Shown: positions 17,477 to 25,707, numbered from the stretch's first letter. The stretch is 64,000 bases of DNA from an uncultured Eubacteriales bacterium (GCA_934486705.1 CAKSQS010000004.1:24628-88627), one strand, 5' to 3'. Numbers and translations are program-made. The notes: generated by a model not told the origin, from the letters alone.

Positions 17477-19198
17477 TTATGTAAGTGACTTTATTCCCAA
17501 AATATGCATTTGCACATTGGCTAAATCTCTTCCGTTAACCTTTCCGTCGCTGTTGGTATCACCTCTTGTAAAAGTATCGCCGGAAAGGGCTTTAATGCCT
17601 AAAATATGCATCTGTATGTTTGCAAGATCTCTGCCGTTTACCCTGCCGTCTCCGTTAGTGTCGCCACGCATAATTTCTTTCGGCGGCGCGCTTCCGCCCA
17701 CGGTAAGCGTGCAATCCTTATCGGCTTTAACGGTAATTGTGTAATCATTGGTATATCCGCTTTGCGACCTTACGGGCAGCACCACGGTGTTTTCACCCTT
17801 TTTAAGGTTAAACGAAGTATTCCCCGCATAAGCCGCCCCGTCGGGCACGGTATAGGCAATATTTGTATCTCCGCTTACCGCCAAGGCATAATCATACACA
17901 AACATAGAGAAGGACGGCGTTAACCCCGAGACCGAAAGCGACTTGAAATAGTAGTTGTTAAGCTCGTTGCTTTCCTTCGGCAGGGCAGCCACAGCGCCCG
18001 TATTTTTATAAACCGGTATGTAAAAATCAAGCTTTATGCTTTTATCCGTAATTCCGGGAAGCACCAGCTTGCCCTTGCTTACGGCGTCGTGCACCGCAGT
18101 GGCGTATTGGTGAGATATGCTGCTCGGGTTCTTTACATTGTAGTCCATATAATAATATGTATTCTGCCCGATGTTTGTATAGTCGTTAAGGCAAAACTCC
18201 GCGCCGCCTATAAGCGCCTTTTCGGGAGTGTCCCAGCCTTTTGACTTTGCATATGTCAATGCCCTTTCAACCTTTTGGGCCTTTGAAGAGCCCCACGCCC
18301 TTATGTTGAAATAGTTATAATATCCCACAAAGCCGGGGTATTTGCCCGAAATAAAATCGGAATCGCCCGCCCATCTTCCGAGCTCAAGAATTATCTTTGC
18401 CGCCATTACAAGCGGATTATAGCCTGTTTTATCCGCAGCGGACATAATCCACTTTATGTAATCCTCCGTGTTAAGGAACGAATTTTTAACAAGCGCCCTG
18501 AGCGCCGTTTCCAACCTTTGCCGTTCCGCCTTATCCGCCATATCGCACTTGTGGTTCATAAACGTAAATACCGTATCGGAGCTTAAAAAGTTGCGCGGGT
18601 CCATATAATATTTTATTACCTCGCGCGACGCGACATACCAATCAGTATCATGCAGCACCCAAGCGTTTTTATCGTAATCAAACGCCCCGGGCCCCATTGA
18701 AAGGTAGGATTTATAGGATGTTCTTATAAGCTTTGTGGATTTTGTGATTTCAAGCTCCACGGCATCATCTAAGGTTAAGCTTACATTCTCCGCATGAAAC
18801 TGCCAGTTCGGGTAAGCCGCATGCAGCGCACGCAGGGCGCTGCGGTAGCTTTCGGGAAAAGCGTTTAGCTGCGTTTCAAAATCCTTATCGGCGGCAATTT
18901 CCTTTATTTCAAAAACATAATCGCCCCTTACATAGCCGGTTATACCGTTATACGTAATGTTATACCACGTATAATTACCCTCGCCGACCTTCTCACTGTT
19001 CAGAGTAACCCATACCTTTTCACTGCCGGTTTTGCCAAGCAGGCGGCTGGCGGTGGTTGCGTCGGCACGAATGTTGAGGTCGCTGTCAATATAAGCGAGC
19101 CTTGCCGCCGCTGCGGTTGCAAGTGCACAGCCGAGCGCCGTTACTACTACAATTACAAACGATAAAAGCACACATAAAAATCTGCGTAGTCTGCTCAT
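17477..19198 (-). CDS. Dockerin-bearing secreted glucosaminidase with SH3-like domain
   Basis: 573 residues. The start MSRLRRFL has GGGG 6 bp upstream and gives a clean signal peptide. Domains in order: SH3b-like (about 35-95; LNIRADATTASRLLGK), a beta-N-acetylglucosaminidase-like domain (about 110-400; LHAAYPNWQFHAENV, KIILELGRWAGDSDF, YYNYFNIRAWG), a cadherin-like beta-sandwich (about 415-505), and a C-terminal type I-like dockerin (about 512-573). The dockerin has two calcium loops, GDTNGDGRVNGRDLANIQMH and GDTNSDGKVNGRDLANVQMH. It would cleave peptidoglycan glycans and dock to a cohesin, for which the neighbour is the obvious candidate. Confidence 0.88.
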   Translation of the reverse strand: MSRLRRFLCVLLSFVIVVVTALGCALATAAAARLAYIDSDLNIRADATTASRLLGKTGSEKVWVTLNSEKVGEGNYTWYNITYNGITGYVRGDYVFEIKEIAADKDFETQLNAFPESYRSALRALHAAYPNWQFHAENVSLTLDDAVELEITKSTKLIRTSYKSYLSMGPGAFDYDKNAWVLHDTDWYVASREVIKYYMDPRNFLSSDTVFTFMNHKCDMADKAERQRLETALRALVKNSFLNTEDYIKWIMSAADKTGYNPLVMAAKIILELGRWAGDSDFISGKYPGFVGYYNYFNIRAWGSSKAQKVERALTYAKSKGWDTPEKALIGGAEFCLNDYTNIGQNTYYYMDYNVKNPSSISHQYATAVHDAVSKGKLVLPGITDKSIKLDFYIPVYKNTGAVAALPKESNELNNYYFKSLSVSGLTPSFSMFVYDYALAVSGDTNIAYTVPDGAAYAGNTSFNLKKGENTVVLPVRSQSGYTNDYTITVKADKDCTLTVGGSAPPKEIMRGDTNGDGRVNGRDLANIQMHILGIKALSGDTFTRGDTNSDGKVNGRDLANVQMHILGIKSLT

Positions 19199-19246
19199 AA
19201 CAGTCCCCTTTTTCACAACAGCAGAATAAATAAATATACATTGTAC

Positions 19247-19275
19247 ATTATATATTTTTCGACTTGTTCTGTCAA
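19247..19275 (-). promoter_or_regulatory. Consensus sigma-A promoter of the dockerin-cohesin-fprA-trkAH operon
   Basis: On the minus strand TTGACA (19275-19270) and TATAAT (19252-19247) are perfect consensus hexamers 17 bp apart, about 50 bp upstream of the glucosaminidase start. Gaps in the following five genes are 18, 16, 24 and 6 bp, and the first clear terminator is at 11867-11915. Confidence 0.9.
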
Positions 19276-19385
19276 TATTTTCAGGCAAAAAAATGTTAAA
19301 AAGCCGTTAAACTTGTTCAAACTTTGTTCATAACCGTATGAAATTGCCCGCCTATACTTAAATCAAACGGAAAGGGGCGGTGAAA

Positions 19386-20120
19386 ATGTTTCAAACAGTA
19401 TTCAAGCGCTATGAAAAGAAGTATATAATAAACGGCGAGCAGTATGAAGAGCTGAAAAATTACCTGACCTACAACGCCGTGCCTGATGAATACGGCAAAA
19501 GCCGCGTTTGCAGCCTTTATTACGATACGCCCGATAACAGGCTGATACGCGCGTCGCTCGATAAGCCGATATATAAGGAAAAGCTGCGGCTGCGCAGCTA
19601 CGGAGTGCCGACTGCCGATAAGCCCTGCTTTTTAGAGCTTAAAAAGAAATACAAGGGCGTTGTTTTTAAAAGAAGAATAAGCGCACCGTATACGGATATA
19701 AAAAGCTATATGTCGGGCGAGGACAGTGGAATCGAAAACAGCCGGATCTTAAAGGAAATAGATTATTTCAAGCGGTTTTACGGTAGCTTAAAGCCCGCTG
19801 CGGATATTTTTTACGACCGCGAAGCGTTTTACGACCGAACAAACCGAGAAGTGCGAATCACCTTTGACAGCAATATTTTGGCGCGCGGCTGGGATTTAGA
19901 CCTTGAAAAGGGCATTTATGGCGAACGAGTGCTTGAAAACGGGCTGTATGTTTTAGAAGTCAAGACTGCGGGCGCTATGCCTATGTGGGTTGCGGAAATG
20001 CTGAATGAATTTAAAATTTACCCCACGTCCTTTTCAAAATACGGCACAGCGTATAAAAACGGACTGCTGACGAGTGAAAACAAAAAAATAATAACATTGG
20101 GAGGCGAATACTGTGCTTGA
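19386..20120 (+). CDS. VTC-domain polyphosphate polymerase-like protein
   Basis: 244 residues, the size of the catalytic VTC domain alone. Features of the CYTH-like tunnel fold are visible: FKRYEKKYIINGEQYEEL (1-20 region), VCSLYYDTPDNRLIR, KEKLRLRSYG, CFLELKKKYKGVVFKRR and VLEVKTAG. Yeast Vtc4 uses this fold to make polyphosphate from ATP; bacterial VTC proteins are less studied. The ATG start has GGGG 8 bp upstream; a GTG 6 bp earlier lies too close to that site. The downstream gene overlaps it by 8 bp. There is no SPX domain, and membrane spans are supplied by the neighbour. Confidence 0.88.
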   Translation: MFQTVFKRYEKKYIINGEQYEELKNYLTYNAVPDEYGKSRVCSLYYDTPDNRLIRASLDKPIYKEKLRLRSYGVPTADKPCFLELKKKYKGVVFKRRISAPYTDIKSYMSGEDSGIENSRILKEIDYFKRFYGSLKPAADIFYDREAFYDRTNREVRITFDSNILARGWDLDLEKGIYGERVLENGLYVLEVKTAGAMPMWVAEMLNEFKIYPTSFSKYGTAYKNGLLTSENKKIITLGGEYCA

Positions 20121-20790
20121 CAGTATATTTTCAACAGTAATAACCAAAGGAATAACCCCGGGGGCTTTCGCGGCGTGTACCGTTGTATCTTTACTTGCGG
20201 GGCTGGCGCTCTCGCTCAGCCATATGTTTAAAAACAGCTGCTCAAAAAGCTTTGCCGTTGCGGTGGCGCTGCTGCCCTTTACGGTGCAGGCGGTAATAAT
20301 GCTTGTAAACGGAAACCTCGGCACGGGCGTAGCGGTTGCGGGCGCGTTTTCATTGGTGCGCTTTCGCTCAGCCCCCGGCAGCGCAAAGGAAATTATCGGC
20401 GTTTTCACGGCAATGGCGGCGGGGCTTGCCTGCGGCGTGGGTTATATAGGCGTGGCGATAATTTTTGTCGCCTTAATTTGCGGCGCTAATATAATTTACA
20501 CCTTAAGCCGCTTCGGCGAGCAGCCCGATAATGTGCGCGAGCTTAAGGTAACCATACCCGAGGATCTTAATTTCACAGGCGTGTTTGACGATATTTTTGA
20601 AAAGCTTACGGTATCGCACAAGCTGCGCCGCGTTAAAACCTCGAATATGGGCAGTCTTTACCAGCTGACCTACACCTTGGAGCTTAAAAACCCCGAATGT
20701 GAAAAAGAACTTATTGACGAAATACGGTGCAGAAACGGCAACCTTGATATTGTGAGCAACTGCCGCGCCACCGTTACAGAGGAGCTGTGA
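20113..20790 (+). CDS. DUF4956 family membrane protein
   Basis: 225 residues. Four hydrophobic segments fill residues about 15-135, followed by a roughly 85-residue soluble alpha/beta tail (LKVTIPEDLNFTGVFDDIF). The conserved loop GAFSLVRFRSAPGSAKEI (near 76) marks DUF4956. The family is commonly found beside VTC-domain proteins, as here. It starts with GTG behind GGGAGG and overlaps the VTC gene by 8 bp, implying coupled translation. A role as membrane partner or exit channel for a phosphate polymer is an inference only. Confidence 0.85.
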   Translation: MLDSIFSTVITKGITPGAFAACTVVSLLAGLALSLSHMFKNSCSKSFAVAVALLPFTVQAVIMLVNGNLGTGVAVAGAFSLVRFRSAPGSAKEIIGVFTAMAAGLACGVGYIGVAIIFVALICGANIIYTLSRFGEQPDNVRELKVTIPEDLNFTGVFDDIFEKLTVSHKLRRVKTSNMGSLYQLTYTLELKNPECEKELIDEIRCRNGNLDIVSNCRATVTEEL

Positions 20791-20796
20791 TGACTT

Positions 20797-22695
20797 ATGA
20801 AAAAAACGGTAATACCTGTTTTGACCTTATGCGCCTGCCTGCTGCTTTCCTCCTGCGGGAAGAAAGACACGGCAAGCGGAACGAATAATATAAACAATAT
20901 GTCGGCGGTAACCGAAATTTCCACCGACGATATGGATTTTGAGTTTTCAAATAAGGATACGACCTATGATTACGACGAATCGGAAGCAACAACGGTAAAG
21001 GACAGCGAAAAGGCGGTTAAAATAACCGCCGAGGGCACTTATGTTGTAAGCGGCGAGCACGAGAGCATTACCGTATCCGCTCCCGATACCGCAAAGGTGC
21101 GTATAATTTTGAAAAACGCGACTGTCTCCAATACATCCGGCCCTGCGATTTATATAGAATCAGCCGATAAGGTATTTATAACCGCCTACAAGGGCACAAC
21201 CAACACCCTATCGGACGGCACTTCGTACACAGGCGATTTTAAGGACACCAACATTGACGGCGCAATATTCAGCAAAACAGACCTGACACTAAACGGCGAG
21301 GGTACGCTTAATATTACGGGCAATTACAAGTGCGGCGCTGTTTCAAAGGACGACCTTATAATATGCGGGCTGAACCTGACCGTTAAAAGCACGGGCTGCG
21401 CGCTTGAAGGTAAGGACTGCGTAAAGATTAAAGACGCGGCGATAACCGTATCCTCGGGCGGGGACGGAATACGCTCCGCAAACACCGAAAAGTCAAACAA
21501 GGGCTTTGTGTATATTGAAACGGGGAATATAGATATAACCTCGGGTAACGACGGCATACAGGCGGCTACCGTTTTAAAGGCGGCTAACGGAAACGTTAAA
21601 ATAACCGCGGGCGGGGGAGCGACCGCTGCAAAACAAAGCACAGGCATCAGAAATATGCCGGGCTTCGGCGGCAGCACCCAAACCACCGAAGACGAGGAAA
21701 GCACCAAGGGCTTAAAGGCGGGCTCGCTTATAGAAATTACAGACGGCAGCTTTGAAGTAAGCTCAAAGGACGATTCTTTCCACTCAAACGGCGATATTGA
21801 AATTAACGGCGGCAGCTTTACCGCCGCCACGGGGGACGACGGCTTTCACGCCGACAGCAACCTTATTATAAACGGCGGCAGCATAACCGTAAGCCAATCA
21901 TACGAGGGCTTAGAGGGTCAAAAGGTAACGGTGACGGGCGGTAATATTGATATTACCGCGAGCGACGACGGAATCAACGCCGCAAGCCCGTCGTCTTCGG
22001 GTTCATCAACGAGTGGCAGACCCGGCAACAGCGACTCAAACGCGCTTATAACTATAAGCGGCGGGTATATACTCGTTAACGCCTCGGGTGACGGAATAGA
22101 CTCAAACGGAAACGTGGTAATAAGCGGCGGCACGGTGCTTGTAAGCGGACCGACCGATAACGGAAACGGCGCATTCGATTACGACGGCGAAGCGACCGTC
22201 AGCGGCGGCACGGTAATACTTTGCGGCAGCTCGGGTATGGCACAGGGCTTTTCGGATAAATCGGAGCAGGCATCGTTTATGTATACGCTTGAAAACAGCG
22301 CGTCCGCAGGCAGCAGCGTTGCGCTGACCGATGAAAAGGGCAATGTTATAGCCTCGTTTATTCCCGCAAAGCAGTATAACAATATAGTAATATCCGCGCC
22401 CTCGCTTAAAAACGGCGGCAGCTATAAGTTAGCCATAGGCGGCACGGTATCGGGAGCGGATAAAAACGGCTACGCATCATCAGGCAGCGTTTCTTCCGCA
22501 GTGCAGACCCTTGATATTAAGCTGACGGGTATTACCACCACCTTCGGAAACGGCGGAATGTCGGGCGGTAATATGGGCGGCGGATTCGGCGGAGGAAATA
22601 AAGGCGGCTTTGGCGGGGGTCAAGCGCCCGATATGAACGGCAGCACGGGCGGCACTCCTCCCGAAAAGCCGAACGGTCAGATGAGTAATTCATAA
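20797..22695 (+). CDS. DUF4353-type carbohydrate-binding-domain lipoprotein
   Basis: 632 residues. A lipoprotein signal ends in LLLSSCGKK with the lipidated Cys near 20, so it sits on the outer face of the membrane. Most of the protein is a repetitive right-handed beta-helix-like region made of G-D-D-G-I/F-H-type turns (SGGDGIRSANT, TGDDGFHADSN, ASDDGINAAS, ASGDGIDSNGN), the pattern of DUF4353. The C-terminus is Gly/Asn/Met-rich (GGNMGGGFGGGNKGGFGGG). It starts 6 bp after the DUF4956 stop and is followed by a strong hairpin. The repeated acidic turns could bind a metal or carbohydrate. Confidence 0.82.
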   Translation: MKKTVIPVLTLCACLLLSSCGKKDTASGTNNINNMSAVTEISTDDMDFEFSNKDTTYDYDESEATTVKDSEKAVKITAEGTYVVSGEHESITVSAPDTAKVRIILKNATVSNTSGPAIYIESADKVFITAYKGTTNTLSDGTSYTGDFKDTNIDGAIFSKTDLTLNGEGTLNITGNYKCGAVSKDDLIICGLNLTVKSTGCALEGKDCVKIKDAAITVSSGGDGIRSANTEKSNKGFVYIETGNIDITSGNDGIQAATVLKAANGNVKITAGGGATAAKQSTGIRNMPGFGGSTQTTEDEESTKGLKAGSLIEITDGSFEVSSKDDSFHSNGDIEINGGSFTAATGDDGFHADSNLIINGGSITVSQSYEGLEGQKVTVTGGNIDITASDDGINAASPSSSGSSTSGRPGNSDSNALITISGGYILVNASGDGIDSNGNVVISGGTVLVSGPTDNGNGAFDYDGEATVSGGTVILCGSSGMAQGFSDKSEQASFMYTLENSASAGSSVALTDEKGNVIASFIPAKQYNNIVISAPSLKNGGSYKLAIGGTVSGADKNGYASSGSVSSAVQTLDIKLTGITTTFGNGGMSGGNMGGGFGGGNKGGFGGGQAPDMNGSTGGTPPEKPNGQMSNS

Positions 22696-22726
22696 TTGAA
22701 AAATTTAATTACGGCAATCAGAAACC

Positions 22727-22766
22727 AAAACGTGGTTTGCAAAAAGCTTTTTTGCAAACCGCGTTT
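22727..22766 (+). terminator. Rho-independent terminator after the VTC-DUF4956-DUF4353 operon
   Basis: Inverted repeat AACGTGGTTTGCAAAAA / TTTTTGCAAACCGCGTT with one G-T mismatch, followed by TTATATTATTTTT. It sits 32 bp after the stop and can also act for the small convergent gene at 22771. Confidence 0.85.
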
Positions 22767-22770
22767 TATA

Positions 22771-23007
22771 TTATTTTTCGTTAAATACCTGCACTGCCGC
22801 AAGCAGACCCAACATCATATTATCTCCTCTTTCCTTAGCTGTTGCCGTCCACTTTTGAATTTCTTCCTCCGTCATTTCGGAATTTTCACACATCTTTTTA
22901 ATAAGATCAAAATTTTTAATTATAAAAACCACGGTTCTTTGCATCTCGGGCGACAGCTTTTCAATTTCCTCGCATAATTTATCAATTTTCTTTTCTTTGT
23001 TTTCCAT
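22771..23007 (-). CDS. Small acidic hypothetical protein, divergent from an XRE regulator
   Basis: 78 residues with no recognised family. It looks largely helical (KKIDKLCEEIEKLSPEMQRT, then a segment rich in Glu, Met and Lys). AAGGAG lies upstream at good spacing, and a TTGACT-17-TATAAT promoter precedes it. Its divergent partner is a single-domain XRE regulator, so it may be a target or co-factor of that regulator. No toxin fold is evident. Confidence 0.7.
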   Translation of the reverse strand: MENKEKKIDKLCEEIEKLSPEMQRTVVFIIKNFDLIKKMCENSEMTEEEIQKWTATAKERGDNMMLGLLAAVQVFNEK

Positions 23008-23038
23008 GATAATTTTCTCCTTTAAGTTTTATAATAAT

Positions 23039-23067
23039 ATTATAGATAATTTTTAACTAAAAGTCAA
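23039..23067 (-). promoter_or_regulatory. Promoter of the 78-residue small gene
   Basis: On the minus strand TTGACT (23067-23062) and TATAAT (23044-23039) are 17 bp apart, about 32 bp upstream of the start codon. Confidence 0.8.
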
Positions 23068-23083
23068 TAGACTGTTTTTAACT
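23051..23083. promoter_or_regulatory. Candidate operator of the XRE regulator
   Basis: The palindrome AGTCAATAGACT (23062-23073) covers the -35 of the minus promoter and is flanked by direct copies of TTTTAACT at 23051-23058 and 23076-23083. This symmetric layout in a divergent gap fits binding by the neighbouring XRE protein. No footprint is known. Confidence 0.5.
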
Positions 23084-23120
23084 ATTATATAATTATAAAA
23101 AACAGTAAGGATTGACTTTT

Positions 23121-23348
23121 ATGAAAGAATATAATGAGATACTAAGAGATTTAAGAGCTGACCTTGAAAAACAAAGTTCACAAAAAGAGGTAGGTGCGAA
23201 ATGCGGAATATCTCAAAGAAAACTTTCCTTTATAGAAAACGGGAAAACAGAACCTAACCTTGATGATTTAAGGGCGCTCTGCCGATTTTACAATGTCTCT
23301 GCCGATTATATTTTAGGCTTGCCCGATCTGCCTTACCCGAAAAGATAA
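23121..23348 (+). CDS. XRE family transcriptional regulator (HTH_3 only)
   Basis: 75 residues, a single helix-turn-helix domain: QKEVGAKCGISQRKLSFIEN is the recognition region and CRFYNVSADYILGLPD the typical C-terminal helix pair. AAGGA lies 9 bp before the ATG, so the ATG is preferred over a TTG 9 bp upstream. It probably represses its own and the divergent small gene through the palindrome at 23062-23073. Confidence 0.9.
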   Translation: MKEYNEILRDLRADLEKQSSQKEVGAKCGISQRKLSFIENGKTEPNLDDLRALCRFYNVSADYILGLPDLPYPKR

Positions 23349-23441
23349 TCCCCTCGCCACGCTTACGCGCGGCCCTCTCCCCTAAAGGCAGGGGGCGCTG
23401 ATGGGTGCTGATTTGAAACAAAGGAAGGGCGGAAATTTTCT

Positions 23442-23978
23442 ATGAAAAAGAAAATAATAATTATTGTCGGCTTGTTCGCGGCGGTCGCGCTGCTTGCGCT
23501 GCCCAATATACGCAGCGCCGTTCAAGAGTATAAAGACGCGAAAAAATACGATAATGCGTATAATGAGCTTTTTACCACCGAAAAGAATGCGGTTGCCGAA
23601 TTATACAACGCGATTGAAAGCACGATTGACACGCCCGATAACGAGCATTATAACGCCGCCCTTAATGCCGCAGCGCATGCGGAGCAAGTTTGCGGGGAGA
23701 CCTACGGCAAATTATGCGATATTACTGTGACATACGGTGCGGGCACGGTATATTACGCAACCTTTTATCGGGATATTAAAGCCGCGTTGACACAAAAGTG
23801 CGGTACAGACGATTTAAAGCGAATTTATGAGCTTTTGGGTGAAATTACGCCGCTGTATAACGCCCCTGCGGCTCTCGGCTCAACAAATGAAAAGAAAAAA
23901 GAAATTGAAAAATTTTATAAATCGTTGTCGTTGCTTAACGACGATATGGTTCTGACCGATATAACGGAAAAGCCCTGA
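23442..23978 (+). CDS. Hypothetical membrane-anchored or secreted protein
   Basis: 178 residues. An N-terminal hydrophobic helix after KKK (IIIIVGLFAAVALLALP) acts as a signal anchor; the rest is helical and charged and probably extracytoplasmic. No family was recognised. GGAAGGGCGG lies upstream of the ATG. The gap before it (23349-23441) is GC-rich with inverted CCCC/GGGG tracts. Confidence 0.65.
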   Translation: MKKKIIIIVGLFAAVALLALPNIRSAVQEYKDAKKYDNAYNELFTTEKNAVAELYNAIESTIDTPDNEHYNAALNAAAHAEQVCGETYGKLCDITVTYGAGTVYYATFYRDIKAALTQKCGTDDLKRIYELLGEITPLYNAPAALGSTNEKKKEIEKFYKSLSLLNDDMVLTDITEKP

Positions 23979-24021
23979 AAAATCAAACCGATAAATTTTT
24001 ATTTTCCCCGTAAAAAAATGC

Positions 24022-24050
24022 TTGACAAATGTCGAAACAGCGGTTATAAT
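24022..24050 (+). promoter_or_regulatory. Perfect consensus promoter of the SOS-type small gene
   Basis: TTGACA (24022-24027) and TATAAT (24045-24050) are 17 bp apart. Such a strong promoter without control would be costly; it is followed directly by a LexA-type box. Confidence 0.92.
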
Positions 24051-24058
24051 ATCAATAT

Positions 24059-24072
24059 CGAACATTTGTTCG
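24059..24072 (+). promoter_or_regulatory. LexA (SOS) box
   Basis: CGAACATTTGTTCG is a perfect palindrome matching the Gram-positive LexA/DinR core GAAC-N4-GTTC. It begins 8 bp after the -10 hexamer, so LexA binding would cover the transcription start and block the promoter. Confidence 0.85.
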
Positions 24073-24084
24073 GGAGGAGAAATT

Positions 24085-24261
24085 ATGAATTTATCAATGC
24101 TTTTAAGAACACTTTTTGAAATAGCCATGTTTGCCGCCGTTCTTTGGGGAATATTCCATGAGGACAGGCTTGTTGCCTTTGAAAAGCGTATTGCGTGCTT
24201 TGTTCGCCGCCGCAGGCTCAAGGTGGTAAAGCCCGCAGGCGCACGCAGGGCAAGCTATTAA
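24085..24261 (+). CDS. LexA-controlled small membrane protein (58 residues)
   Basis: The start is the ATG 8 bp after GGAGGAG; longer readings run back through the promoter. One N-terminal transmembrane helix (about 5-24; LLRTLFEIAMFAAVLWGIF) is followed by HEDRLVAFEKRIACF and a strongly basic tail (VRRRRLKVVKPAGARR). Promoter, LexA box and RBS make it an SOS-induced gene. By analogy with the small SOS membrane proteins YneA, SidA and SosA, it may delay cell division after DNA damage; a TisB-like depolarising role is an alternative. It has none of the LysM sequence of YneA. Confidence 0.85.
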   Translation: MNLSMLLRTLFEIAMFAAVLWGIFHEDRLVAFEKRIACFVRRRRLKVVKPAGARRASY

Positions 24262-24297
24262 ATTTGATTTTATAATATAATTTTATAATATATAAGA

Positions 24298-24334
24298 GCC
24301 CCCTGCCGCGGCATATATCACCGCGGCAGGGGGT
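24298..24334. terminator. Bidirectional terminator
   Basis: A 13-bp GC-rich stem CCCCCTGCCGCGG / CCGCGGCAGGGGG with a 9-base loop. T-rich tracts follow in both directions. It closes the SOS gene and the convergent cysK-rrf2 operon. Confidence 0.88.
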
Positions 24335-24342
24335 TTCGGCTT

Positions 24343-24771
24343 TTATATTATCCAGCTGCCGTTATCGCCGTTCGGCAATAAATCGGCAACCGTGTAAGAA
24401 TCGAAAAAATTATTAAGCGTTTTGTAAAGCTCGCGCCACATTGCAATGGTGCGGCAGCGCTCTGCCATATCGCATGGAGCTGCGCTCTCCTTAAGGCAAG
24501 CCACGGGGGCTAAATCGCCCTCGGTAATCTGCAATATTTCGCGAACCGTATATTCCTCGGGCGCACGGCAAAGGCGGTAGCCGCCGCCCTTGCCGTGCGC
24601 TCCCTCAACAAGCCCCGCTTTTGAAAGGCTTGTCATTATAGCTTCAAGATATTTCTGCGATATATTCTGCCGCTCGGCAACGGCTCTGAGCGGAATAAAA
24701 TCCCCCGAGGCATGCTCCGCCAGATCCACCATTACCCGCAGCGCGTATCTGCCCTTTGTTGAAACAGTCAT
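24343..24771 (-). CDS. Rrf2 family transcriptional regulator (CymR/IscR-like)
   Basis: 142 residues. The N-terminal winged helix MTVSTKGRYALRVMVDLAEH with QNISQKYLEAIMTSL and GKGGGYRLCR is typical of Rrf2. Three cysteines near 91-106 (C-x7-C-x5-C) resemble the Fe-S cluster region of IscR, although spacing differs slightly. It starts 3 bp after cysK, so the two are co-transcribed. In B. subtilis the Rrf2 protein CymR works with CysK to sense cysteine supply; the same pairing is likely here. An inverted repeat at the operon promoter is the probable operator. Confidence 0.92.
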   Translation of the reverse strand: MTVSTKGRYALRVMVDLAEHASGDFIPLRAVAERQNISQKYLEAIMTSLSKAGLVEGAHGKGGGYRLCRAPEEYTVREILQITEGDLAPVACLKESAAPCDMAERCRTIAMWRELYKTLNNFFDSYTVADLLPNGDNGSWII

Positions 24772-24774
24772 TGC

Positions 24775-25707
24775 TTATTCTGCGAAAAGCGGGGTGGAAA
24801 GGTATCTGTCCCCCGTATCGGGCAGGAGAGCCACTATCGTTTTGCCCTCGTTTTCGGGGCGCTTTGCAAGCTCAATTGCCGCCCACAGGGCAGCACCCGA
24901 GGAAATGCCAACTAACACGCCCTCGTTTTTGCCTATTTCTCTGCCGGCGGAAAATGCGTCCTCATTCTTTACGGGAATAATTTCATCATATACCGCGGTA
25001 TCAAGCACATCGGGCACAAAACCCGCGCCTATGCCCTGAATTTTATGTGCGCCCGAGGGCTTGCCCGAAAGCACGGCGGAGTCTGCCGGCTCAACAGCCA
25101 CTATTTTAACCGTCGGTTTTTTGGATTTGAGGTACTGCCCCACGCCCGTAACCGTGCCGCCTGTTCCTACGCCCGCTACAAATATATCAACCTCGCCGTC
25201 GGTATCGTTATATATTTCAGGGCCTGTGGTTTCAAAATGCGCCTTGGGGTTGGCGGGGTTTACAAACTGCCCCGGAATAAAGCTGTTAGGTATTTCGCGG
25301 CTTAATTCGTCAGCCTTTGCAATAGCGCCCTTCATACCCTTTGCGCCCTCGGTAAGCACAAGCTCCGCGCCGTAGGCTTTCATAAGCTGGCGGCGCTCAA
25401 CCGACATGGTTTCGGGCATTACTATAATAATTCTGTACCCGCGCGCGGCTGCCACCGCGGCAAGGCCTATACCCGTATTGCCCGAGGTCGGCTCAATTAT
25501 AACCGAACCCGGTTTAAGCTTTCCGCTTTTCTCGGCGTCGTCAAGCATTGCCTTTGCAATTCTGTCCTTTACCGAGCCTGCGGGGTTAAAATATTCAAGC
25601 TTTGCAAGCACCTTGGCTTTTAAGCCGTGCTTTTTTTCGATATGCGAAAGCTCCAAAAGCGGAGTTGAACCTATAAGCTGATCTGCCGATGTATATATTT
25701 TAGACAT
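24775..25707 (-). CDS. cysK: Cysteine synthase A (O-acetylserine sulfhydrylase)
   Basis: 310 residues, the usual CysK length. It makes cysteine from O-acetylserine and sulfide in the cytosol. The PLP lysine lies in [14 protein letters not shown] (near 45), the substrate loop is [12 protein letters not shown] (near 69), the phosphate loop [12 protein letters not shown] (near 176), and [11 protein letters not shown] follows near 265. A GGGAG site precedes the ATG. It is preceded by a 146-nt leader region with its own short Cys-rich open frame and followed after 3 bp by the rrf2 gene. Confidence 0.97.
   Translation of the reverse strand: MSKIYTSADQLIGSTPLLELSHIEKKHGLKAKVLAKLEYFNPAGSVKDRIAKAMLDDAEKSGKLKPGSVIIEPTSGNTGIGLAAVAAARGYRIIIVMPETMSVERRQLMKAYGAELVLTEGAKGMKGAIAKADELSREIPNSFIPGQFVNPANPKAHFETTGPEIYNDTDGEVDIFVAGVGTGGTVTGVGQYLKSKKPTVKIVAVEPADSAVLSGKPSGAHKIQGIGAGFVPDVLDTAVYDEIIPVKNEDAFSAGREIGKNEGVLVGISSGAALWAAIELAKRPENEGKTIVALLPDTGDRYLSTPLFAE

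Noticed and set aside
23349..23441. GC-rich stretch with CCCC and GGGG tracts as a dispersed repeat or terminator
   Set aside because: Pairing is imperfect and no second copy occurs in this window; without the genome it cannot be supported.
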